NCBI GenBank assembly: GCA_002221725.1
Contig: NJFT01000074.1
Coordinates: 107,880-171,879 of the forward strand
Source: Scedosporium boydii
Lineage: Eukaryota > Ascomycota > Sordariomycetes > Microascales > Microascaceae
DNA length: 64,000 nucleotides
Direction of reading: 5' to 3'
Part shown: piece by piece, positions 20,289 through 29,190 of the stretch
Layout: every line of letters starts with the position of its first letter
Position numbering within the stretch: the first letter of the stretch is position 1
Made by a program: the position numbers and the translations under genes
The notes under the pieces: generated by a model
Databases searched by the model: none
Told to the model about the DNA's origin: nothing
Seen by the model: only the letters and a program-made list of their open reading frames with translations

Positions 20289-22180
20289 TTAATCGTCATC
20301 GCCTTGGGCCCGAGAGTTCTGAGAACGTGTTAAATCGTTTTCTAATCCCTTGTCATTGGCACCTTCAACAGATAATAGAGCTTCAGGCGAGAGCATTGTC
20401 AACGAATCGCTGGGTGGTGGGGGAATACGGTCAACTAGATATTGCCGAAGTGAGGCGTGGCCGATACGAACCGTGCCTGCTCCAAAGGGTTCCTCGTCAA
20501 CTTCGATAAATCCAGGACAGACTCCCTCAAGGTCATCTACGGTTTCCGGTCTTCGGCCCGAGTTGATCCTTGGTGAGTCACCTGGCTCAACGGCAATGGC
20601 GTCAAGGAGCTCTGGCACTGTCAATAGGCGTTTCGCATAGCAGAGCAAGGCCAGCACAAGCTGGGAGTATTCCTCGTGGTTTGGGTTGATTTTCAGAAGC
20701 ATGCGGTCGTATGTTTCCTCCAGCGATTGAGGTAGCACCGAGTCTAGCAGCTTGTCAATGTGATACTTGGATTTTGGGCATTCGTTTAGTTCTTTGAATT
20801 GGCATTCGACCCATCGAAATCTGTAACGTAGAGAGTTAGTAAATACCTGAGTATAGTATTGTTGATATTAAGAACTTACACGCCATCTGCACGCTCTGTG
20901 AGTACAGATTCGATGCGGTCGTGGTAGTTCTTCCACCTTTGAAGTCTTCGATTGCTTCTGAGGTGCTGGGAGATATAGTTGGCAATATCGTGATTGACAT
21001 CTTCGTTCTTCATCGAGAGCACCTCGCCATTCGAGGCACCAAGCTCATTGCAGAGCACGTCACGAATGTCGCCTTCCTTACGACTCGTGACCAGGAGATG
21101 AAGACCGGGTTCCGACCAACTCCGTAGATTAACCAAGGCCTGAAGCACATATCCTCGGTGCTTGTCCCTAGGACTTTCGTCGAGCGCATCCAAGAAGATG
21201 TAGACGTCGTCAAACATGCGAACGAGTTCACGAAGGTAGCTCATGAGAACATGGTCGGGTGGCGTCGAGTCGCAGTAGCTGATATATAGCTGCGAGATAA
21301 GACGGTGGCGGCCCTCTTTTAGCTGGCCCGACAACTGTAAAATAAGGGAACGGAGCATAGCGGAGACATCTTGCTTGGATTCGTCGCTGAAGACAAAGAA
21401 AAAGAAGGCGACTCCGGTGCGAGGGTTGGAACCGCGATCCTGGAACGCGTAGTTGATGGCGGTGGAGCACAGGACTGACTTGCCGCATCCGGAGAAGCCG
21501 TAGAGCCACAGGAAAGAGTTGTGGTTCTCGAGCCATGACGAAAACAAAGAGCCTTTGACCAGCCAGAGTCCAGTGCCGGCGTGTGCTTTTTTACAATTCC
21601 TGTTGTACTCGACAGAGGCATCAGGTGCCTTCAGCCACTTGCGGATGGCCGACGAGATCTGATCGGTTCTGACCAGCTCGAGCGGAGACTTCGTGACCTC
21701 AGTACCACCCTGGACGTTGACAATGGTTTTATTCTCTAGGATCAGCAGTGCGCAAGCCAATAGCGAGAGGATCTCGTCAACATTCTCGCCGATCATTTGC
21801 AGCGTGCTCTGCCGGAAAGGATACGCCAGACGGCGAGCTACAGTCCGGGGGGTGGCGGTGATGGGAGTGGAGAGGTCTCCGAACCTCTCATTCTCGCCCT
21901 CGAGCTCACGGATAGGGAATTCGCAGCGTTGAATGGGTCTCACGATGCTGTCGAGTAGTTCTCGCTCGTCAAGTCGGAACTTGCGGTCGGCTAGTTGCTT
22001 GCCGATAAGCTCGAGTTGATCGAGAATGAGCTTTAGCTTATTGGTGATGTTGGTGGTGTCGGTGGTGTCCGATTTCTGGCCACGGGCGGCTGTATAGAAG
22101 TTTATCAGCCCCTTGGTAACGGTGTTGCCGAGGGAAATAATACCAACGACGTCGCTGGGTGCGGAGAATGGATCAGCCAT
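20289..22180 (-). CDS. HeLo-like/NACHT STAND (NLR-type) protein, C-terminally short
   Basis: Two exons: 22180-20880 and 20820-20289 (intron 59 nt, GTAAGT...TACAG, phase 2), giving 610 aa. The start MADPFSAPSDVVGIISLG is the typical beginning of the fungal Helo-like N-terminal domain of STAND proteins, so the open frame further upstream (a CV-repeat stretch) was not used. The NACHT P-loop LYGFSGCGKS lies at about 226-235 and the Walker B motif VYIFLDALDE at 326-335. Exon 2 gives FRWVECQFKEL and LPQSLEETYDRMLLKI, then HASLRQYLVDRI, the usual end of the NACHT-associated winged helix. Fungal NLRs normally continue into ankyrin, WD40 or TPR repeats. Here the frame runs through about 45 unlike residues and stops, so the sensor part is missing. 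Such proteins act in non-self recognition and regulated cell death. It may be a truncated or decaying copy, or a short form. Confidence 0.85.
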
Positions 22181-23220
22181 CGTGGAGCACCAGTCGTGGT
22201 CTGAATGCTTGCTGCTCTGAAACTTGGTGGTATGGGAGAGAGTGTTTCCTTCAAGATCAGCAAAGCTGGGACGGATTACCATGTTGTTTAAAAGGCTCGG
22301 AATCAAGCTTTGTTCGGCGCCTGGTCCTGCAATCCAATCACCAGCTCCTAGTGTGCTCATAGCCATTATAGTCATTCTAGTCATTCCATTCCTCCACAAG
22401 GAGGGCAGGCTTTGCGGACTGAGTAGGCGGTCGCTCCTTCCCAACACATGGTGGCAGGGTAACCATTTGTGGTTCTCAATCTTTATATCGATGCATCGTA
22501 TCGCTTCCCCAACAACGACACAGACGCAAACACAGACGCAATTCAAGCGTCCTGTTCGCTATAGGTCGGCATTTTCGTTGCAAAGGCACCAGGGTCCTTT
22601 TCTTCCACAGTCACGTTCCAGCCGCATTTACGTTACCAATGTCCACCTTCATAAATTAGCATCTCGCTCGAGGAACTACAGCCGTCCTTTTATACGGCCC
22701 CACATACTTTGCCTGTAGTCTATACCTTCTCGGATTCTGTGCTCCCTCAAAATTCCGCACCTGTGCGCTCTGGTCTTGATCAGTGTGAGGGTCATCGTCA
22801 CTGTCCTCCTTCCACTACTTGTGGGCATATTCGGCTGTAGTTGTGAGTGACTGAGCGGAGGCGCCAGGGGGGTTGAGATTGCTCTTAGGGCCCAGCGGTC
22901 AAAATAATGATTGGAAAACGAAACCAAATGCTTGAAGAGACTCTCGCTTTCGGTCCTGATCCCTCGTCTTGAGCTTGAGATATAGATGTAGTGAGAATTG
23001 ATGAGTCTGATTGGTCAGCTGTTCTAGATGCCAACTGACAGTGTAAACCACCTGTCACCAACTGACAGGTCAATTGCAGCTCCAGTGCACAAAGGTACTT
23101 GATGTGGGTCCAAAAAAGTCCAGGACCCCTCAAAAACTTTTTTTTTGCCATTCTCTGCATTCTAGATATGCTCCTCGAGATAGCGGGCTCAAAATTTCCC
23201 AGACAAGACGGCAATCTACA
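22181..23220. other. Shared upstream region of the NACHT gene (-) and mpp10 (+)
   Basis: Divergent promoter interval of about 1 kb. It contains a (GA/CA)-type run near 22510-22540 and the right copy of the direct repeat at 22991-23067, about 150 nt upstream of the mpp10 start. Immediately inside that copy CCTGTCA and TGACAGG form a 7-bp inverted repeat (23051-23069). Confidence 0.5.
22991..23067. repeat. Right copy of direct repeat flanking the NACHT gene
   Basis: It matches the copy at 19989-20064 in three blocks (25/26, 8/8 and 19/20 positions) with different spacers. An internal short duplication, CCAACTGACAG, occurs twice within this copy. Confidence 0.8.
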
Positions 23221-25536
23221 ATGGCCGAAGGGAGCACGACCTCATCGCTAACATCAACCTCGCACACCCTCACATTCACCCCGGGAATGGCCCCCGCCAC
23301 TCCCTTCCTCGGCGGCGCCAATCCGCTAGCCCTCCTCGAGCACATTGCGCCGTCCAACCGCCACGCCTTTCTCCAACCGCCCTCCTCGATCCCCTCCGCC
23401 TCGCTGAATCTCGTAAAGGACACTTTGGAGTCGTTTGCCGGCCACGTCGGGGAGGAGCAGCTTCGGAGATTGAGGGAGGAGAATAGGAAGCGAAAGAGGT
23501 CCGAGAGGATACGTGCGGACGAGGCCGAGGTGCTCAAGATTCGGAAGATACATGTTGATGGATTTGAGACGGGGCAGGTTTGGCAGCAGGCGAAGAGGAT
23601 TATTTCAAGTGCGTTGAAGTCTTCGGAGGAGGCGCTGAGGGAGCTGGAGGAGGAGAGTGGGATTGCGAATGGAGTGAATGGTCATGCCGAGAGCGACGAT
23701 GAAGAAGAGGATGAGGACGAGGATATGGAGGGTATATCCGGGGAGGATGAATCAGGTGAGGATGACGATATCGAGGGAAGCGATGTCGAAGAAGATTTCG
23801 AGGGCCTGGAAAGCGGCGACGAGCTTGACGAGGATCTCGGAGACGAAGAAGACGGACTTGAAATGGATGGCGACGAAGACGAAGACGACGAAGACGAAGA
23901 CGACGAAGACGAAGATGATGAAGAAGAGGAGGAAGAGCCAGCCGAGGAGTTTGTGGAAGATGTCCACGGCCTCAACGACGGCTTCTTCTCCATAGATGAG
24001 TTCAACAAACAAACACAATGGTTCGAAGACCAAGACGCGAAAGGAGACCCTAATACGGATGCGCTGAGTGACGAAGAAGACATCAATTGGGATGCCAACC
24101 CATTCTCTGCCGACGCTACGAAATCGAAAAAAACCGGCAAGAAGGGCCAAACAGGCAAGAAGGACAAGGACGACTTCGATGGCCTCAATCTTGGTATGGA
24201 CGAAGATGAGGACGAAGAAGACGAAGACGATGAGGAAGAGGATGGCCCTACCTTTGGAAACATGGATCTTTATGCCCCCGAGGGAGCAAGTGACGACGAG
24301 GGTGGAGATGACCTCGGAGAAGAAGAAGAGGAGGATGACGGTGGCTACAACGCCAACGACATCTTCTACAAAGACTTTTTCGCCCCACCGCCTAGGAAAC
24401 ACAAGGACGGCGCCAAACCCAAGAGGAAGAACGTGCACTTCGAGCCCACGCAACCCGACGACGTCGACATCGACCGAGCCATGTCCAACGTCCGGCGCGA
24501 TCTCTTTGAGGACCTCTCCGACCACGAAGATTCAGATGACGCCCTCTCCGACGCCTCAGCGGGTGACCCCAAGTCTCGCAGGTCCGCCCACGAGCGGAGA
24601 CAAGCTAAGATCGCCGAAGAGATCCGCAAGCTCGAAGCTGCCGCCGTAGCCAAGCGCGAATGGACCCTCTCCGGCGAAGCCACGGCGACGGAACGCCCGC
24701 TCAACTCGCTCCTCGAAGAGGACCTCGACTTCGAGCACGTCGGCAAGCCCGTGCCTGTGATCACGCCCGAAGTGAGCGAGAGCATCGAGGAGCTGATCAA
24801 GCGCCGCATCCTCGCCAACGAATTCGACGACGTGCTCCGGCGTCGGCCCGATTCCGAGTCCGTAGCGGCTGACACACGTCGCGGGCTCGTCGACGTCGAC
24901 GACACCAAGTCCAAGAAGGGCCTCGCCGAGATCTACGAAGAAGAACACGTCAAGAACGCAAATCCAGACACCTACGTCAGCAAAGCCGACGAGAAGCTCC
25001 GCAAAGAAGAGCAAGAAGTCGAGCAAATGTGGCGCGACGTCTGCGCCAAACTCGACGCCCTCAGCAGCTGGCACTACAAGCCCAAGCCCTCCGCCCCCGC
25101 CATCACCGTCGTCTCCGACGTCGCCACCGTCGCCATGGAAGACGCGCAGCCCACCACCGCGCAGGGCGTCGCCGGCGGCGAGAGCATGATCGCGCCCCAG
25201 GAAGTCTACCGCGCCGGCGCGACCAAGGACGCCGTCGAGCAGGGCGAGGTCGTGTCGAAGGCTGGTTTGCCTGTTGCTAGGCAGGAGATGACGCGCGAGG
25301 AGAAGTTGAGGAGGAGGAGGCGCGAGAAGGAGAGGAAGCGGAAGGCGGGGGCTACTGGGTTGGCGAATGGGGCTGCGAAGAGGGAGGCGGGCGCGAGGGT
25401 TTCGAGGAAGGATACTATTGCGGATTTGAGGAAGGGTGGTGTTAGGGTTATTAATAGGAAAGGTGAGATTCTTGACGTTGATGGGAATAAGCCCAAGGCG
25501 GCCAAGGTGGTTACGAGCGGCGGGTTCAAGTTGTAA
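23221..25536 (+). CDS. mpp10: Mpp10, U3 snoRNP / SSU-processome protein
   Basis: A single exon encodes 771 aa. The start is MAEGSTTSSLTS at 23221; the frame is open another 49 codons upstream but that part is not protein-like. Between residues about 155 and 385 lie several long Asp/Glu blocks, a hallmark of Mpp10. They are followed by NDIFYKDFFAPP (about 379-390), the ERRQAKIAEEIRKLE helix, and the conserved core FEHVGKPVPVITPEVSESIE with LIKRRILANEFDDV (about 505-540). The C-terminus is basic (KLRRRRREKERKRKAG), consistent with nucleolar location. In yeast Mpp10 forms a complex with Imp3 and Imp4 and is needed for 18S rRNA processing at A0, A1 and A2. The gene is divergent from the NACHT gene. 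Assignment is confident. Confidence 0.93.
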   Translation: MAEGSTTSSLTSTSHTLTFTPGMAPATPFLGGANPLALLEHIAPSNRHAFLQPPSSIPSASLNLVKDTLESFAGHVGEEQLRRLREENRKRKRSERIRADEAEVLKIRKIHVDGFETGQVWQQAKRIISSALKSSEEALRELEEESGIANGVNGHAESDDEEEDEDEDMEGISGEDESGEDDDIEGSDVEEDFEGLESGDELDEDLGDEEDGLEMDGDEDEDDEDEDDEDEDDEEEEEEPAEEFVEDVHGLNDGFFSIDEFNKQTQWFEDQDAKGDPNTDALSDEEDINWDANPFSADATKSKKTGKKGQTGKKDKDDFDGLNLGMDEDEDEEDEDDEEEDGPTFGNMDLYAPEGASDDEGGDDLGEEEEEDDGGYNANDIFYKDFFAPPPRKHKDGAKPKRKNVHFEPTQPDDVDIDRAMSNVRRDLFEDLSDHEDSDDALSDASAGDPKSRRSAHERRQAKIAEEIRKLEAAAVAKREWTLSGEATATERPLNSLLEEDLDFEHVGKPVPVITPEVSESIEELIKRRILANEFDDVLRRRPDSESVAADTRRGLVDVDDTKSKKGLAEIYEEEHVKNANPDTYVSKADEKLRKEEQEVEQMWRDVCAKLDALSSWHYKPKPSAPAITVVSDVATVAMEDAQPTTAQGVAGGESMIAPQEVYRAGATKDAVEQGEVVSKAGLPVARQEMTREEKLRRRRREKERKRKAGATGLANGAAKREAGARVSRKDTIADLRKGGVRVINRKGEILDVDGNKPKAAKVVTSGGFKL

Positions 25537-25861
25537 GGTTGGGATTCTCATATCTAGACTTTCGGGGAAACATCATTATCATGGCATTTTTTGCGTGGTT
25601 TTCATGGTCTTTTTTTCTTTCTTTTTATCTATTTCTTCTTGTCACTGAAAAATTCCAATGTATTTTCTCATTATTTCAGGGGCATTAAAATGCATATTTT
25701 CATCAAAATATAACGGACCATCAGGTCTATCGCCATGCAAACCACCAACCCCAAGTCAAAAATCACTTCATGCGTCTCTCTTCTAGAAGGAAAAAAAGCC
25801 CCAAATTCATTCGCTTCTCGGATAAGAAAAAGCCATTCGGAACCCCCCCCCCTCGGACATT
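25537..25861. other. Convergent 3' flanks of mpp10 and gyp1
   Basis: Roughly 325 nt, T-rich near mpp10 (TTTTTTTCTTTCTTTTTATC at about 25607-25626). The two genes end facing each other. No gene seen. Confidence 0.6.
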
Positions 25862-28134
25862 CTAAAGCTGTAAATGTCCCAACGGCGACCGCCCGCTCGC
25901 AGGACCCTTCAAATGCGCCGCCGAGCCCTTGAACAGACTCTGCCAGATGTACGCCTCGGAAAGGAGCATCTCGATGTCCTTCTCGCCCCAGTCCTTGGTG
26001 GGCAGGCTCTGCAGGAACATCATGATTTCCTGGAAATCCATCTTGACGAGCTTGTCGGACCATTTCACGAGGAAGGCGGCGCAGACGTAGAGGTGGAATT
26101 CGGAGAATCCTTGTTCTTCGGCCTAGGGTCATGTTGTTAACAGAGTAGAACAGAAGAGAAAGCCTTGCGATTTGGGGGGGGGAGGTGCCCTTACCAAGTA
26201 CGTATCCCACATTCGTATCGTATTCTTGACGCTTATCTCCCTCATAAGAAGACAATTCATCCACCGAAAACTAAACTGGATAAACTCAACCCCCTCCTTC
26301 TCCAAATGCTTCGAGAGCCCTGCATCAATCCTCGCCGTAAGATCCCTCAGCGCAGCAACCTGCCTCTGAATGCCCGGCTGCGCCACAATGTAATGGTCCT
26401 GTATGCCATCCAACAATTTGGTCAAGCACCAGAAGGAATCTGCCTCCACTGCGTCCAGCACAGGTTTCGGCAGCTGGCCCGGGTCCATGCCGGTCTCTAT
26501 GTTCGGATCCGCAATGTACACGCTCAGGAACACTTGCCAGAACGGCGTCACGAGGTCGTTAATGCCCTGGACGTACCCGCTGGCAGGGTGCCTGACGGCC
26601 CAGACGTAGAGGATACGTTCGAGGGAGCGTTGCGTCGCTTCGTAGCCGTAGAGCTCGAGGTGGGGGTTCGTCCGCGGCACGTCGATGCTGATCTGGTGCC
26701 AGATGGCCTCGTCGAGTCCGCGCGTCTTTCCGGCTGTGGGTACTGCACTGGCGGTGGAACTACTGCCGCTTCCCCCGGCCCGTTCAAAGGCTTGCCGTAC
26801 GCCGTCGAGGTACTCTTTGCGCTTGCGCTCGAGTGTCGCGACGCGACGTTCGCTGTTGGTGGGGAGGTAACTGAGGAGGAGCTGCCAAGTCATGGCGCGG
26901 ACTTCTTCGGGCACGCCCGACCAGGCTAGCTTGCGGAGCTCGGCGAGGGGGATGGAGGTTGCTTGGAGGATTTTTTTGAATTTGTCGATGCGGGAGATTT
27001 TGGAGTTGATGGCTTCTGCTTCTTTCGGCGTGGCATTTGGAGGGATGGATGGGTAGTTTATGAGATGTAAAGCATTTGCCGGGTCTAACGATCTTGTAAG
27101 CTCGCCGGCCCTTTCCCGCTCCATGAGAAAAACACTTACCTCGTAATATTTCCTTATACTGGGGTCTGAGAATCTTTCCTTCACTCTTCTTAGGGAGAGG
27201 ATACGTCGGGGCTGGCCGCTCAATCGCGATATCGGCACTATTCGAATACCGCCTAGAATGGAAAGCCCCAAACGACCCATCTAACCTCGGAGATAACGTC
27301 GCCCCAGGCGAATCGTCTATTGCTGTCTGACCTGCCGCTATCTTCTTCTTCCGCCTCTTCATATTAGATAGGCTAGGCAGCCCGAAATCGTCGCCATCGT
27401 CGTCTTCATATCCCATCATCTCATCCTCGTCCGCCTTCCAGTCATCGTTTGTTGTCGAGAGGAAGTTGATGTAGTGCTTGAAGGGTGGGGAGGCTCTACC
27501 AGAGGCTTGGCGTTGAGGCGGCGACGTCTCTCCGGGACGAAGCTTGTTCGAGGAGGATGAGGGCGGTGTCTGCGGTCGGGAAGAGCTTCCGGAAACGTTG
27601 CTGTTTTGCGTTAGCATCGATCGGTAGGTTGGGGCAGTTGGCTGGCCTTCGTTGGATTGGGGGCTCTGACGAACAGTTGATTGAGTTTGAGAATGTCGGC
27701 ATGTGAATAGGCGGCGCCAACTACTATGTTGGATTCGCGGCTGGATCTCTTCGGCGTCGTTTCTCGTTGACCAGGCGCTTTCCAGAAGGGCGATCCTGAG
27801 CTTTATGCCCGACGTTAGCCTTGGGAAAGATTGGCGGGGAGGGACCGAGATTGAGAGGGGTCATGGGTTGCGCTCGTGCCCAGAAACATACCTTGAGCGG
27901 TCTAGAAGGATCGAACGAGAGCAATTGTTAGCAGATTGCCCTAGGCTAGGACGGAGGGCAAGATATTCTTCGTTGGATAGGTAGGAAGCAGTCAAACTCA
28001 CCGACCTGTACCATTTCCTTGGTCTACAGTTAGTCGTCGTCGTCGTCGTCAGAGCCCGGTTCCTCGAAGCTCTAGGGCAGGGGTGGACGTACCTGTTGCG
28101 GCGGCTTCTTGCCGCTTCCCGAGCCCGAGAACAT
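25862..28134 (-). CDS. gyp1: Gyp1-type TBC-domain Rab GTPase-activating protein
   Basis: Seven exons are proposed, minus strand: 28134-28093, 28023-28002, 27901-27892, 27800-27725, 27665-27140, 27084-26195 and 26122-25862, about 608 aa. The last three are firm. The 5' exons are inferred from splice sites and phase, including a 10-nt micro-exon. The TBC domain starts near residue 276 (RKLAWSGVPEEVRAMTW) and has both catalytic fingers: IDVPRTNP (Arg about 363) and SGYVQGIND (Gln about 398). Later parts EFIQFSFRWMNCLLMREI, MWDTYL and FLVKWSDKL fit the family. The N-terminal third is Ser/Pro-rich and disordered. Gyp1 accelerates GTP hydrolysis by Ypt1 (Rab1) at the Golgi and contributes to autophagy. 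The gene is divergent from hrp1 across about 1 kb. The function is confident; the exact N-terminus is not. Confidence 0.88.
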
Positions 28135-29190
28135 GATTAGATCTGGCTTGGGTTGTTTGTTACCGCATCATGCTTGTGAGAAGCTGGAATTGTCGTTGAT
28201 GTTTGTTGGGGGGCGAGCTGAGGACGGGCAGTCCAGTCTTGGAAGGGCCCCAGCAACTGCCCACATTGCGCATGCCCATGCTACCAGTTGGAGGGGCACC
28301 TTGGCGGGCGCCAGACGGTTCGTTGCAGTTGCCGGCAGGTATACCGCGTGACAGCACTAGCCACAGTACTTCATCACTGGATGTCGTGTGCTCAGAGCTC
28401 AGGCTTATGTTCTAAATCCTGAGGATCCAGCCTCGGATCCTCTGCTCATGTTTACATGTATGGTTTCAAAAGCGATAGATATTTTGAAGATGGTTAGAAG
28501 TTTTGGGATACGAGAGCATACTTCGTGCTCGAGGTTCCGGGTTCTCCGTGCAAGTCTCTGCCACTGTGGAGTGACCCCACTAATACTGGCAATGTGAATA
28601 ACTGCCACTAAATAGTGTTTGCCAAACGACGAAGATGAAGACATTGATGGATAGTGTATTATGAATGTGGTACAAGCTAGATAGCTTCGTAATTTGATAA
28701 ATTTTAGACGCCGAATTCAATATGTCTTATTGCTCTCCATACAATTGCATCGTCGAAGTTGATGGCATCCAGATGCTCTGCAGCCAGTAGGAGGGAGCAC
28801 CGAGGTACCTGGGTACTTTCCAAGACCACAGCTGTGGCTGAAATGTCACATGACCCCAATCCTTGTTTTCAAGGAAGGGGCCAGCTAGTCTCCCTATCTT
28901 TGCCTTAGGCAGAAGAAAACGTAAAAAGTACTCCTTCCCTGTGAGACTGACATTCAGTCGCGACAGTAAAGAACTGTAGCTCCAAGCAAGACCTGCTCCT
29001 CCTCTGCCAATTCATTCTCTTTTACCCTCCCCATTCATCTTGCCACATCCTCAACCTTTCCTACTTTTTCCCCTCCACAAACAAGCCTGTGACATTGGAC
29101 TTTTCCCTGTCCACATTCTTCATCATCTAGTTCTTCCCCTCACACTTTTGATCTTAGCAATTTTCCCTGAAGCCACTGATAACAACAACC
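28135..29190. other. Divergent promoter region of gyp1 (-) and hrp1 (+)
   Basis: No gene seen. Close to hrp1 the plus strand is pyrimidine-rich (CCTTTCCTACTTTTTCCCCTC near 29055), a typical fungal leader. A GAGGTACCTGGGTACTTTCC stretch lies near 28802. Confidence 0.5.

Noticed and set aside
22181..22546. Upstream extension of the NACHT frame
   Set aside because: It begins with a CV dinucleotide-repeat run; MADPFS at 22180 is the typical start of this domain family.
23074..23220. Upstream extension of the mpp10 frame (49 codons)
   Set aside because: The peptide is not protein-like; the conserved start is MAEGSTTS at 23221, in better context.
23682..24525. Ser-rich and Val/Phe-rich minus-strand frames opposite mpp10
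   Set aside because: Antisense images of the GAA/GAC acidic repeats of mpp10.
28032..28052. GTC trinucleotide run as a coding microsatellite
   Set aside because: It lies in the first gyp1 intron and is only about six units long.
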